DNA from: Streptomyces europaeiscabiei
Lineage (GTDB): Bacteria > Actinomycetota > Actinomycetes > Streptomycetales > Streptomycetaceae
Length of the DNA stretch: 62,748 nucleotides
Assembly: GCF_001550375.1 (NCBI RefSeq)
Contig: NZ_LRTR01000837.1
Span: 1-62,748, forward strand
Direction of reading: 5' to 3'
Shown: in pieces, positions 43,432-52,699 of the stretch
How the letters are laid out: the number at the start of each line of letters is the position of its first letter
Position numbering within the stretch: position 1 is the first letter of the stretch
Translations under genes and position numbers: made by a program
The notes under the pieces: model-generated
The model's database searches: none
What the model saw: only the letters and a program-made list of their open reading frames with translations
Told to the model about the DNA's origin: nothing

Positions 43432-44841
43432 ATGTCGCTGTCGGTCATGTGGTCGCCCAAGTCCGGTCGTCGTCTGACGGGTGTCCTGCTCGTGGTGCTC
43501 GTGCTGCTCGCGCAGCTCGCCGCGGTGGGCCCCGGTGCGCACGATGCCGGCGCGGCGGCCGGGCCGGGAGCGGCCGGGGTCGCGACGCCGGATCTGGCTG
43601 GCTACGACGTGTCCCTGCGCTCCGACACCGACGGCAGTCACTGGACGGGACGGCAGCGGGTGTCGTTCCGCAACGCCTCCCGTCAGCCGCTGCGTGAGGT
43701 GTACCTGCGTCTGTGGGGCAACGGTGAGGACCAGTGCGGCACGCCCGGTGCGCCTTCCCCCGTGGCCGTGTCGAACGTCGACGGTGGCACGCCGGACCGA
43801 CTCTCCGTGCAGTGCACGGCCCTGCGCATCGCCCTGCCCAGGCCGCTCGGGCGCGGCGAGCGGACGTCTGTCGCCTTCGATGTCTCCCTCACCGTGCCCG
43901 ACCGCACTGCGCGCTTCGGCCGCGAGGGCGCCTACCGCTTCCTCGGCAACGCACTGCCGGTGCTCGCCGTGCACGACGCGCAGGGGTGGCACCTCGACCC
44001 GTACGTGGCGTTCGGAGAGAGCTTCTACGCGCTGACGAGTGACTTCCGGGTCCGCCTCGACCACCCGTCAGCCCTGAAGGTGCCCGCGACCGGTCGCACT
44101 CGTGCCCTGCCCGGTGGCCGCGGCCGTACGGTCACGCTGAGCGTCGCGCACCGCGTGCGGGACTTCGCGTGGGCGGCGGGCCCGTTCCGCACGGCGACGC
44201 AGACCACGCCCGGGGGCGTACGCGTGAAGTCGTACTGGGCGATCGGCACACCTGCCGAGGGGGTACGCCTCAACCGTTCGGACGCCGTCGCCGCGATCGA
44301 CCGCTTCGGCAGGGAGTTCGGCCGCTACCCGTACGGCGAGATCGATCTCGTGATGACCAGCCGATTCGGCGGCGGCATGGAATATCCGGGCCTGGTCCTG
44401 GTCGGCACCACCGAGGAGGGCGGTGCCGTCGTCCACGAGGTGGCGCACCAGTGGTGGTACGGCATCGTCGGCAACGACGAGTACACCTCGCCGTGGCTGG
44501 ACGAGAGCTTCGCCCAGTACGCCAACGCCCGTTTCTACGGGTGGGAGACCCGCGACTGCTGGTCGGATGTCCACTGGCCCGACGACAGCGCCGTGCTGAC
44601 CGGCTCGATGGGCTACTGGTCCCAGCACCGCGGTGACTACCACCTCCTCTACACGGCCGGGCCCTGCGCCCTGGCCGACCTGGAACGCACCCTCGGCGCC
44701 GGAATTATGGCCCTGGTCCTGAAGCGGTACGCCCAGGATCACTGGTACGGCGTCTCCACCACGGCCGCCTTCAAGAAGGCCGCACAGGCGGCGACGGACG
44801 AGGACCTCGGCCCGTTCTGGGAAACCCACCGCATCCGGTGA
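43432..44841 (+). CDS. Secreted M1-family metallopeptidase (gluzincin)
   Basis: This is a 469-residue protein with an N-terminal signal (RRLTGVLLVVLVLLAQLAA) and an aminopeptidase-N-like body. It has the exopeptidase-type motif GGGMEYPGLVLVG, the zinc motif VVHEVAHQWWYG and the second zinc ligand Glu in WLDESFAQY. It lacks the long C-terminal helical domain of full aminopeptidase N, as do many compact Streptomyces M1-like proteins. The start is uncertain: ATG 43432 or 43447, neither with a good ribosome site. It is likely secreted or membrane-anchored and would release N-terminal residues. Confidence 0.88.
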   Translation: MSLSVMWSPKSGRRLTGVLLVVLVLLAQLAAVGPGAHDAGAAAGPGAAGVATPDLAGYDVSLRSDTDGSHWTGRQRVSFRNASRQPLREVYLRLWGNGEDQCGTPGAPSPVAVSNVDGGTPDRLSVQCTALRIALPRPLGRGERTSVAFDVSLTVPDRTARFGREGAYRFLGNALPVLAVHDAQGWHLDPYVAFGESFYALTSDFRVRLDHPSALKVPATGRTRALPGGRGRTVTLSVAHRVRDFAWAAGPFRTATQTTPGGVRVKSYWAIGTPAEGVRLNRSDAVAAIDRFGREFGRYPYGEIDLVMTSRFGGGMEYPGLVLVGTTEEGGAVVHEVAHQWWYGIVGNDEYTSPWLDESFAQYANARFYGWETRDCWSDVHWPDDSAVLTGSMGYWSQHRGDYHLLYTAGPCALADLERTLGAGIMALVLKRYAQDHWYGVSTTAAFKKAAQAATDEDLGPFWETHRIR

Positions 44842-45002
44842 CGGTGCATCCCGGTGCCTGTCGGGTCGCCGGCCTCGGAGGCGACGAGGTCCGGCCCGCA
44901 GAACCGTCCCTGCGACGCTCTCGCCGGCAGGTCGAACACCCGGTTGCAGGCGTACCGCTGCGGCAGAGGCGAGCCGAGGGCCCTACGCCGCTTCGTGCCG
45001 TA

Positions 45003-45274
45003 CCTCAAAGAAGGCAGCACACGCCCTGGTCCACGAGCTCCTGGCCCATGGCCACTCCCGCCGGGCGATCGTCCGACACCTGGGCTGGGGCCTCAACACC
45101 GTGCTCCGGTACGCGCACGCCGCACGCTGGCAGGACACCATCCGCGAGAACCGCCCCCGGCCCAGCCGACTGGACCCCTACAAGCCCTACCTGGACCGGC
45201 AATTCGCCGCAGGGTGCACCAGCGTCACCCGACTGCAAGGCGAGATGGTTGCCGAGCGGGCCCCCGTCTCCTAG
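45003..45274 (+). mobile_element. ISL3-family transposase fragment
   Basis: The frame reads ALVHELLAHGHSRRAIVRHL, GLNTVLRYAHAARWQDT, PSRLDPYKPYLDRQF and CTSVTRLQGEMVAERAPVS before a stop. This is the HTH-containing middle of an ISL3 transposase with both ends missing. Confidence 0.8.
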
Positions 45275-45389
45275 ATGATCAATTCCAAGGGATGCCTGCG
45301 GAGGGTCTGGGGTGGGCGGCGGCCGAAGCCACCGCGAGACGGTCAGGCGGCGGGCTGCCGGCCCTGGTTGTCGAGGTGGCAGCGGGCGG

Positions 45390-45779
45390 TCAGGCGTCAG
45401 GGTCGACTTCGGGGTGCGTGAACCGCACGGGCTTGCCCAGCGACCGGGCGTAGGCGATTTCGGCTCGGGTGCTGTCTCCGACGTAGTCGCCGACTACGAG
45501 CACCTCATCAGCGAGCCGGATCTTCGCCCGGTGCAGATCGTCGAGTCGAACCTTCAGCGCCTCGGCCTCGACAGGATCGGACCAAAGTTCATGCGGCGAC
45601 TTCATGTCACAGCCCGGTTTGACGACAATCTTTCCGGCTTTGGTCTCCCGCAGATCGGCCTCGTGCATCTCGGTCATGAAGCGGGTGGAGCCGCAGATCA
45701 CAACGATAGGCGGGAGGCTCAACAGCTTCTTCGCGTCGGCGAGCTTCTCCTCGGGGGTGAGTAGTTGCGGGTATGACAC
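45390..45779 (-). CDS. Nucleotide-sugar-hydrolase-like small protein (function unknown)
   Basis: This 129-residue protein has a Rossmann-like pattern, VVICGSTRFMTEMHEADLRE at the N-terminus, ADEVLVVGDYVGDSTRAEI and YARSLGKPVRF at the C-terminus. This is reminiscent of nucleoside 2-deoxyribosyltransferase-type or phage-encoded small enzymes. The GTG 45779 follows AGGAGG at ideal spacing. It lies between transposase fragments and looks like cargo. I cannot assign a reaction. Confidence 0.7.
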   Translation of the reverse strand: MSYPQLLTPEEKLADAKKLLSLPPIVVICGSTRFMTEMHEADLRETKAGKIVVKPGCDMKSPHELWSDPVEAEALKVRLDDLHRAKIRLADEVLVVGDYVGDSTRAEIAYARSLGKPVRFTHPEVDPDA

Positions 45780-45850
45780 GGGGTTCCTCCTGGTGGTGTG
45801 GTCCAAGGGGCGCCTGCGGAGACGAGAACGAGGGTGTCCAAGATCGCTTT

Positions 45851-46391
45851 GTGACGAACGATGTGGACACCCTCGCGACAGCACTCTATGCGGCGGCCGA
45901 TGACATGCTGAAGGAGCATCCCGACCTGGCGCCGTGGCGCCCGCCGGTCGGCATTACGCTCCGACTGAGCGATGCCGAACTGGTCACCCTCGCCACGATG
46001 CAGGCCATACTCGGCTACACCTCCGAGGCCACATGGCTCCGCCATGCCCGTGCCCACCTGCGCCACCTCTTCCCCTGCCTGCCCCCGCGGCCCGGCTACA
46101 ACAAGCGGCTGAACAAGGCCGCCGGTCCGATGCGAAGCGTCAACCGGATCCTGGCCACCACCTCGGTGTGGAGCGACGACGTATGGGTCGCGGACTCCAC
46201 CCCGGTGGAATGCGGCCGCTCCCGCGAGACCGTCAAACGCTCCGACCTGGCAGGTTGGGCCGAATACGGCTACTGCGCCAGCCACAGCCGCTTCTTCTGG
46301 GGCCTGCGCCTGCACCTGGTCTGCACTCTTCACGGCCTGCCCATCGCCTTCGCCCTGACCGGGGCCAAGGACGACGAACGCGAGACCCTTA
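45851..46391 (+). mobile_element. IS982-family transposase, N-terminal part
   Basis: From GTG 45851 the frame reads VDTLATALYAAADDMLKEHP, SDAELVTLATMQAILGYTS, VWVADSTPVECGRSRETVKR and FFWGLRLHLVCTLHGLPIAF, ending at GAKDDERETL. The C-terminal 100 residues are missing; at 46395 sequence of another element begins in place of the expected continuation. Confidence 0.85.
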
Positions 46392-46394
46392 GTG

Positions 46395-46800
46395 AACAAG
46401 GCCGCAGGACACGTCAGCGACTTCGGCGAGATACTCACCGACCGCCTCGGCTCCACACTCCCCACCTGGATCGACGCCGTCGGGCACGTCAAGATCGATC
46501 ATTGTGGACCCAGCCGTCTTTCGTTCGAACGCTGGGATGACGCTCCGCGACGGCTCCCCAAGATCTGTGCCAGAACCGAGTCCTGGCAACACCCGGGGCT
46601 TTCCGGCGGGCGCCTGAGGGTGCTCTGCGGGGAAGCGGGGGCGATGGCGCCACCGAAACCCAAGGCCAACCCATGCGCGGCGATCCGCCGTGATGCCCGG
46701 GCGGGGATGTCCTGCCGGGCCTTGATGTGCGACTACGAGCACGGTGCCGGATTCCGTACGGCAAGGCGGCGTTGGCGTCGGTGTGGCCGCAGGACAGTGC
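46395..46800 (+). mobile_element. Chimeric transposase scraps (ISL3-like, then IS21-like)
   Basis: At 46395-46500 the sequence reads GHVSDFGEILTDRLGSTLP and TWIDAV, an ISL3 C-terminal block. At about 46644-46790 it reads AAIRRDARAGMSCRALM with a following basic region, similar to the start of IS21-type IstA. Both are short and the second is a weak call. Confidence 0.5.
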
Positions 46801-46922
46801 GCTTCTAGACGGAAGTCATGCGCTCCTGGACGAAAGACGGATCCCCGACCGTCGGCTGTCCCTCTAGCGTCGACCGGACCGATGACGACCCGGAACCCTG
46901 AACCACCACGCAGAGGATCCTC

Positions 46923-47939
46923 ATGCCCGTAATACCTGCTTCTGCCGTACTGCCGCGGTTTCGGCACCGCTGGGCGGCCGTGGTCGGCCTGCTGGTGCTG
47001 TCCCCGATCAGCGCGGAATACCTCATCGGCTACGGCGAAAGCACTGGTCGGCCGCTGGAGCTGCTGGCGGGCCTGCTCATCCTCGCGCCGCTCTACGGAA
47101 CCGTCGCGGTGCTCATCCGCGAAATCACTCGGCGCACCGGTCGCGGCTGGCCGACGATTCTGCTGTTGAGCGCGGCCTTCGGGGTCATCCAGGCCGGTTT
47201 GATCGACCAGACACTGTTCGACAATGAGGTCGCCGCCGATGACCCCGACTGGGCGACCCAGGCGTTGGTCACCCTCATCCCGGGCCTGGGGGTCGATGCG
47301 GCGAGCCTGCTGAACTATGTCGGGGGGCATGTGATCTGGAGTTTCGCCGCTCCGATCGCTGTGGTCGAATCCTGTGCCCCGCGCATCGCGGACCGGCGGT
47401 GGCTGGGCCCGGTCGGTGTCGGCGTCATGGTGCTGCTGTGGGCGCTGAGCGCCGCGCTGATCTTCAACGACACGGCAGCGGACTCCGGCGCCGGAACGGC
47501 GCAGCTGATCGGCGCCGCAGTGGTGGCCATCGTCCTGATCGCCGCCGCGTTCACCGTCCGGCCTGCGAGGACCCAGTCGTCTGCGAAGGCGCCGCCATGG
47601 TGGCTGGTAGGCGGTGTCACAGGGGTCGCATGGTGTGCCAATCAACTGCTGTCGGCGACCTGGGCGGGGGTCACGGTGAACGTGGTCGCGATGGTCGTAC
47701 TCGGCTGGCTACTGTTGCACTGGTCGCGCCGCCGGGGCTGGGGCCGTCGACACGTACTCGCCGTCGCAGGCAGTGCCCTCGTAGTCCGCGCCGGGCTGTC
47801 CTTCCTGGTCGAACCGCTCGGCAACAACGTGGACGGCACGGTGAAGTACGCGGTCAACGCCGTGATGCTCGGTGGAGTCGCAGCCCTTCTCCTCCTGGCC
47901 GCCCACCGTCTGCGTCGACAGGAGCCGAGCGCATGCTGA
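46923..47939 (+). CDS. Polytopic membrane protein of unknown function
   Basis: This 338-residue protein has about nine membrane segments (for example AAVVGLLVLSPISAEYLIGY, LELLAGLLILAPLYGTVAVL, VGVGVMVLLWALSAALIF, VTVNVVAMVVLGWLLLHW). An early charged loop EYLIGYGESTGRP recalls CAAX-protease-like or related families but I see no matching catalytic motif. AGAGGATCC precedes the ATG. Its stop overlaps the start of the next gene by seven bases (ATGCTGA), so both are translated together. The pair sits among transposase fragments. Confidence 0.8.
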   Translation: MPVIPASAVLPRFRHRWAAVVGLLVLSPISAEYLIGYGESTGRPLELLAGLLILAPLYGTVAVLIREITRRTGRGWPTILLLSAAFGVIQAGLIDQTLFDNEVAADDPDWATQALVTLIPGLGVDAASLLNYVGGHVIWSFAAPIAVVESCAPRIADRRWLGPVGVGVMVLLWALSAALIFNDTAADSGAGTAQLIGAAVVAIVLIAAAFTVRPARTQSSAKAPPWWLVGGVTGVAWCANQLLSATWAGVTVNVVAMVVLGWLLLHWSRRRGWGRRHVLAVAGSALVVRAGLSFLVEPLGNNVDGTVKYAVNAVMLGGVAALLLLAAHRLRRQEPSAC

Positions 47940-48910
47940 CTGTCCGCGGCATCTCCTACCTGGTCGGCGAGGCGAGCACCGATGACGTGCGGCGGGATCT
48001 GGAGGTCATCGCCGGGGACCTGCACTGCACCACGGTGATGCTCGTCGGGGGCGGTAAGCGATTGATCGATGCCGCCCGCATCGCCCTCGAGACCGGTCTC
48101 GGCGTCTACATCCGGCCAGGCGTTCCCGAGCTGCCTCAGCCGAAGCTGCTGGAGCACCTGGACGCCATCGCCGAGGCGGCCGAAGAACTTCGCCGCGAAC
48201 ACCCGGACCGGGTGACGCTCCTGGTCGGCAGCGAGTTCTCCCACACCGTGCCCGGCATCGTCCCCGGACCTCGGTCGTTCCTGCGCCTGAAGCTCATCGT
48301 GCGTTTCCACCGCGTGCTGCGGCGCAGGATCGACCGGCGGCTCCACAGGCTGCTCACCACCGCCGTGATCACCGCGCGGCGTCGCTTCGGCGGGCCGGTC
48401 ACCTACTCTGCGGCCGGGTGGGAACACGTCGACTGGTCGCTGTTCGACCTGGTCGGCGTCAGCCTCTACCGCTCCGGCCGCAACCACACCACCTACACAG
48501 ACCGCCTGCGCAGTCTGGTTCGCGACCACGACAAGCCCGTTGTCATCACCGAGTTCGGGTGCGGTGCCTTCACCGGAGCCGACCAGCGGGGAGCCGGTTC
48601 CTTCTGGATCGTCAACTGGTTCGCCGTACCCCCGCGCATCCGCGGCGACCATCCCCGCGATGAGGCCGTGCAGGCCCGCTACCTCGGTGAACTCATCGAC
48701 CAGTACGACGCGGAGGGCGTGCACGGCTGCTTCGTGTTCACCTTCGCCATACCCGACTTCCCGCATCACGATGATCCTCGTCTCGACCTCGACAAGGCCG
48801 GCTTCGGGGTCGTGGCGGTGACCGGCGACGGTGCGTGCAGGCCCAAGGAGGCGTTCCACGAGGTCGCGGGGCGCTACGGCGACATGGCCGTGGAGGGAAT
48901 GACCGAGTGA
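47933..48910 (+). CDS. TIM-barrel glycoside-hydrolase-like protein
   Basis: This 325-residue cytoplasmic-looking protein has the layout of a GH5/GH53-type barrel: GLGVYIRPGVPELPQP, SAAGWEHVDWSLFDLVGVSLY and a putative catalytic glutamate strand KPVVITEFGCGAFTGAD, then VHGCFVFTFAIPDFP. No signal peptide is visible. AGGAG lies before ATG 47933 and the start overlaps the upstream membrane-protein stop. The tight coupling suggests that both act on the same membrane-associated or imported glycan. The substrate is unknown. Confidence 0.75.
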   Translation: MLTVRGISYLVGEASTDDVRRDLEVIAGDLHCTTVMLVGGGKRLIDAARIALETGLGVYIRPGVPELPQPKLLEHLDAIAEAAEELRREHPDRVTLLVGSEFSHTVPGIVPGPRSFLRLKLIVRFHRVLRRRIDRRLHRLLTTAVITARRRFGGPVTYSAAGWEHVDWSLFDLVGVSLYRSGRNHTTYTDRLRSLVRDHDKPVVITEFGCGAFTGADQRGAGSFWIVNWFAVPPRIRGDHPRDEAVQARYLGELIDQYDAEGVHGCFVFTFAIPDFPHHDDPRLDLDKAGFGVVAVTGDGACRPKEAFHEVAGRYGDMAVEGMTE

Positions 48911-49264
48911 GATGAGCGGCCAGGTCGCCCACACCGAACCTGCGAACGAGCCACGCGAACACCACACCTCAAACCAGCGACGCGGACCCAGGACCAACCT
49001 CGCAGGGCACCTGGAGCACCAGCGTTGCTACTCCTCATCGATATCTCGGGCCATGTGATGGCTAAGTGTTGCCCGGACCGTCGACTAGCGTTGCCCACTC
49101 CCACTCCCACTCCCAGAGCCACGGTGCCCGCGTCGGCGGCGCTCATCGGTATCAGTACCGACGGACGGGCGATCGCTGTCGGTCGACATCGACGCCGCAC
49201 CCCACGTCCTGGTCTGCACCGGCACCGGCACCGGCGGCGGCACGACCAGCCTGCGCACCATCAC

Positions 49265-49415
49265 CGCCCAGTTCGGCAACATCCGCCGCAGCCCGTACGA
49301 AGTCGCGGACGCGTTCCGTGGTGTTCCCTTCCAGCCAGACCGGTCCCCGTTCGATCGGCTGTGCGTCGTGCAGAGGCACATAGGCCACGTCCGGCCGAGG
49401 GTAGTAACGCCGGGA
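49265..49415 (-). pseudogene. C-terminal tail of a LysR-type regulator
   Basis: The minus strand reads YYPRPDVAYVPLHDAQPIE, WLEGNTTERVRDFVRAAAD, the end of a LysR effector domain. It directly adjoins a hemerythrin fragment in another frame. A 6-base repeat (CACTCC) near 49095 and otherwise nothing recognisable fill 48911-49264. Confidence 0.6.
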
Positions 49416-49686
49416 ATGTTCCTTCGAGCGAGCGCAGCACCGGGCGCAGCTCCGGATGCGCGGCTGCGACGGCCGGAAACAGGGTGCGGTCTTCGCCTTG
49501 GTGGTGGCCGTCGAGAGCCGTGCAGAAGCCATGGCAGTACAGCAGAAGTTCACGGGTGGCCGCGTTGCCGGGGGTGCCGTCTGCGAGGGAGGCGCGGGTC
49601 ACTGACAGCGCTTCCCGTAGTCGGTGGTGCACCCGACGGAGTTCTTGGCTCCAGGCAACGAGCCTGGTCGTCTCACGCTCAGTCAC
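49416..49686 (-). pseudogene. Hemerythrin-like domain protein, C-terminally truncated
   Basis: From GTG 49686 about 90 residues read ETTRLVAWSQELRRVHHRLR, ELLLYCHGFCTALDGHHQGE and DRTLFPAVAAAHPELRPVL, the first three helices of a hemerythrin-type domain with HHxxED metal ligands. The remaining helix is absent; sequence switches to a LysR tail. It cannot complete the di-iron site. Confidence 0.7.
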
Positions 49687-49904
49687 GCGAGAACGAAGGG
49701 TGCGACCCGTGCATCGTCGGCCTCCTTCGATTCGGCGCCTCCATGCCTGACACGGTCTGCCACCGGCACGCGACGCTTCCCAGACACTACCGCGCCTGCT
49801 GCCCCGTCGGCATCACCGCCGTCCCGCACGCCGACCGTGCCCCGCGTAATACCTGATGAGTGCCCTAGTGAGCTGCGGGAGCCGCGTCCTGGCTCGCTGC
49901 CACG

Positions 49905-52037
49905 CTACGGTTTCCCGAAGTGTTTCCTGGCCTGCGTCTTGCCCAGGGAAGTGAGGACGAGCCCCTGCCCGTTGATCTGCACGAGGGGCTTCGGATTCTT
50001 CGCCGTCAGCACAGCCATGCCCGCTTCCAGTTCGGCTGTCGTAAGTTCCAGCCTTGCGGCGAGATCTGCGTTGCCGGACTCCTGATTGAACGCAATGCGT
50101 ATCGGCACATGGAGTTTGGCCATGATGGCCAGCGCGTGCGGGTTCTGCACCCACTGCGGCCTGGCGGCTGTCTGCTCCGCCGCCTGCGGCAGCGTGTTGA
50201 CGGCTGAGGCGGACGACGGACTGGCCTGATCCAGGCCCTTGAACGCGCGTTCGCCGTCGTTCTTCCAGTACTCGGCCGCCTTCGTCTCCTGGTTCGTACG
50301 GTAGCGGTCCAGGGTTTGCCGGATCAGGTCCGTGTAGTTGGTTCCGGTCACCGGGTTGCGAGGTGCCCGGTAGGGGTTGTACGTGACACCGAAGTTGGCC
50401 GCCATATCCATGACGAAGTGGTAGCGGTGGATGTCGGTGAGGTCCCGGCGATAGTCCGTGTACCACAGAGCCATCAGCGCGTAGGCGATGCTCTCCTTCA
50501 TCTGCGGGTCCGCGCCGGTGACATGGGCCAGCTTCATGAGCTTGCCCGTGGTCCGCGAGGGGCCGAGCGAGACTGGGAAGCCGAGCCGGCCCGCCGTGTT
50601 GACCTGTGCGTTCCTCTGGTTGGGGGTGGCCTTGTCGCCGCGGAAGGTCTGGTCGACCGGCTGCCGGTCGAGTTCGGGGCCGGTCCCCGGGCCGACGCCG
50701 TCGAGGGTCCAGCCGGGCAGGTTCCTCTCGGCGGAGGGGTTCTCGTCGCCCTTGAGGACGTACCCCTTGAACTCCTCCTGTGTCACCGTGACGTGGTCCT
50801 CCATCCCCTCGATCTTGTAGAGGATCTCGGCGACGTCGTGGATGGCGCTGATGAGCGTGGCGAACTTCTCCGGCTGGGGATCGGCGAGGATGCCGGCGAG
50901 CGTCTTCTCGCCGAAGTCGACGAAGGGCAGGTACAGGCGGCAGAGGGCGGCCAGTTGCGCTGTGGTGAAGTCGAGATGGCCGGCCAGTTCCTCGCTCTCC
51001 TTGCGCCGCTCCGCGAGCCATGGGGAGAGGTGGGTCCCGATGAACTCCGCGAGTTTCTCACGGATCTTCTCGTCCAGCGCGACCGATTCCGATATCTGCT
51101 TCTCGACGTCGGCCACGGGCAGCGCCCTGACCCGGTGCAGCACGGCGGAAGCGGCTTCCTCGTCCGTTTTGTAGTGGCGCCACAGGGCGTCCTTCGCGTC
51201 TTGTGGACGAGAGGTGCCGTTCGCCGGCGGGTTGCTCTGCTTGGGCGCGTCCATCCATTCCTTGAGCACCTGGATGATGGCGGGCCTGTTCTCCCGGTCC
51301 TCCCAGGCACCGGCCAGCGGGGTGTTCCGCACACCGAGGAGAATCTTGCTGTAGGTGGTCTCGGCGTCCTGCTCGCTCGCGGACTCCTTGACCTTCTTGC
51401 CCAGCGTCAGCACCCGCTGTACCGCGGGCTGTCCCGAAGTCTGCCCGCCGCCATCGGCGGGCGCGTCGACGGCCGCACCGCGCGGTGGGCCGCTCATCAC
51501 CCGCGCGGCCGTGGCCTCGGCCTCCCGCTCGAAACGGTCGGACGGGTCGGACAACCGTGTGCCGTCGCCCGTGTCGGTGCCCGAAACCGGGCCGCGCCGT
51601 TGCTGGATCACATGGGTCAGCTCGTGCGCGAGCGTGTGCTTGTCCGCCCCGCCAGCCCCGATCACCACATGGTTGCCGGACGTGTAGGCGCGGGCACCGA
51701 TCTCCGCCGCCGAACGCTGGGCGACAGTGTCGTTGTGCACCTGTACGTCGCCGAAGCCGGCGCCGAGGCGTGCCTCCATCTCCTTGCGCAGAGGGGTGTC
51801 CAGCGGCCGGCCCGCCGACCGCAGGACCTCATGTACGGCAGAGCGCTGCACTGCGGGGTTGTGGCCGCAGTGCGCGTCGTGCGTGTGCCGCTGCTGTTCG
51901 ACGGCCCGGGCCACCGCGGCGTTGCCTGCCAGGCGTTGGAGTGCCAGGAGTGTGGCGGCGGGCCCCGGGGGCTGGCCCGTACGCCGCGCGGAGTCCGTCG
52001 TACGGGCTTTGCCGCTCCTCTGATCCTGCGCGCGCAC
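49905..52037 (-). CDS. DUF4157 (eCIS-core-domain) protein, 710 residues
   Basis: The N-terminal third carries a DUF4157 domain: PLDTPLRKEMEARLGAGFGD, VQVHNDTVAQRSAAEIGARA and the zinc-protease-like HELTHVIQQRRG. The remaining 500 residues are mainly alpha-helical, of unrecognised family, with many charged residues (FRGDKATPNQRNAQVNTAG). DUF4157 proteins are frequent in and near extracellular contractile injection systems and in large toxins, where the HExxH domain may process cargo. No injection-system genes are in the window. GTG 52037 follows GAGGAGGGG; ATG 52070 would add 11 residues. Confidence 0.85.
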   Translation of the reverse strand: MRAQDQRSGKARTTDSARRTGQPPGPAATLLALQRLAGNAAVARAVEQQRHTHDAHCGHNPAVQRSAVHEVLRSAGRPLDTPLRKEMEARLGAGFGDVQVHNDTVAQRSAAEIGARAYTSGNHVVIGAGGADKHTLAHELTHVIQQRRGPVSGTDTGDGTRLSDPSDRFEREAEATAARVMSGPPRGAAVDAPADGGGQTSGQPAVQRVLTLGKKVKESASEQDAETTYSKILLGVRNTPLAGAWEDRENRPAIIQVLKEWMDAPKQSNPPANGTSRPQDAKDALWRHYKTDEEAASAVLHRVRALPVADVEKQISESVALDEKIREKLAEFIGTHLSPWLAERRKESEELAGHLDFTTAQLAALCRLYLPFVDFGEKTLAGILADPQPEKFATLISAIHDVAEILYKIEGMEDHVTVTQEEFKGYVLKGDENPSAERNLPGWTLDGVGPGTGPELDRQPVDQTFRGDKATPNQRNAQVNTAGRLGFPVSLGPSRTTGKLMKLAHVTGADPQMKESIAYALMALWYTDYRRDLTDIHRYHFVMDMAANFGVTYNPYRAPRNPVTGTNYTDLIRQTLDRYRTNQETKAAEYWKNDGERAFKGLDQASPSSASAVNTLPQAAEQTAARPQWVQNPHALAIMAKLHVPIRIAFNQESGNADLAARLELTTAELEAGMAVLTAKNPKPLVQINGQGLVLTSLGKTQARKHFGKP

Positions 52038-52115
52038 CGGGATCCCCTCCTCGCGAATACAACTTCTCATCAGTACCGGCCGGACCGCACGTGTGAAAGG
52101 ACCCGGAGGGCAGTC

Positions 52116-52214
52116 ATGAAGGCAGACATGAGGGCACCCGTGCGGGCCTCGGGCTCACGCGCTGCGGACCTTCCGCAACGACCGCTGCGCGGTCCGGCTG
52201 CCCTCCCCGCCTGA
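52116..52214 (+). CDS. Possible 32-residue small ORF
   Basis: An ATG six bases behind a perfect GGAGG opens a 32-codon frame (MKADMRAPVRASGSRAAD, then a Pro/Arg-rich end) divergent from the DUF4157 gene. Only the ribosome site supports it. It may be a real micropeptide or a leader, or chance. Confidence 0.3.
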   Translation: MKADMRAPVRASGSRAADLPQRPLRGPAALPA

Positions 52215-52294
52215 CGTGACCCGGTCCGGCTCAAGGAGAGGCGAATCAACTCGTCCATCGGTCAACTGGCGGTGCGGCGCGTCCCTGTGCCCTG

Positions 52295-52681
52295 TCACCA
52301 GAGTCGCAGGACGCCGGGAGCGCGATCGTCGAAGATCTCGATCAGCCAGTCAAAGACAGTGGTTCCGCGTTCTTCTCTCGCTGCGGCAAGGTCGGCGCTG
52401 ACCGAAGGGCGGTTCGAGGGGTGGCAGCGTGACAACCGGATCTCCGACTGGCGAGCTGTCTCTGGGTGGCCGAGATGCTCGCGAGACACCTGGTGGTCGC
52501 GCCATTCGACCACATAGTCATCGTCGTCGGGCGCTCCGAAGCCGCCGCTGAGACAGTCCGCCAAGGCGTCGAGGTTTCGACCGAAGTAGCCACCGGGGCC
52601 GTTGATCGCCTCGCCGATGACTCTCCAGAAGTCGCCCAGCGTTCTGATCTGTGTGCCGTCCAGCACATATATCGGTGTCAC
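52295..52681 (-). CDS. Barstar-family (ribonuclease inhibitor-like) protein
   Basis: This protein of about 128 residues starts VTPIYVLDGTQI and carries the barstar core GDFWRVIGEAINGPGGYFG and RNLDALADCLSGGFG, with the conserved Trp in VEWRDH. Barstar proteins block a barnase-type RNase; no such RNase gene is visible in the neighbourhood. The C-terminal extension after residue 75 is longer than in classic barstar. GTG 52681 is the likely start, with a weak ribosome site. Confidence 0.85.
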   Translation of the reverse strand: MTPIYVLDGTQIRTLGDFWRVIGEAINGPGGYFGRNLDALADCLSGGFGAPDDDDYVVEWRDHQVSREHLGHPETARQSEIRLSRCHPSNRPSVSADLAAAREERGTTVFDWLIEIFDDRAPGVLRLW

Positions 52682-52699
52682 GGCTCGCAGGATACGTGC

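Noticed and set aside
47933..48910. Calling the TIM-barrel protein a defined cellulase or galactanase
   Set aside because: Only a generic barrel and one putative catalytic strand are visible; no family-specific signature could be confirmed.
49905..52037. An extracellular contractile injection system locus
   Set aside because: Only the DUF4157 protein is present; no sheath, tube, baseplate or AAA genes are in the window.
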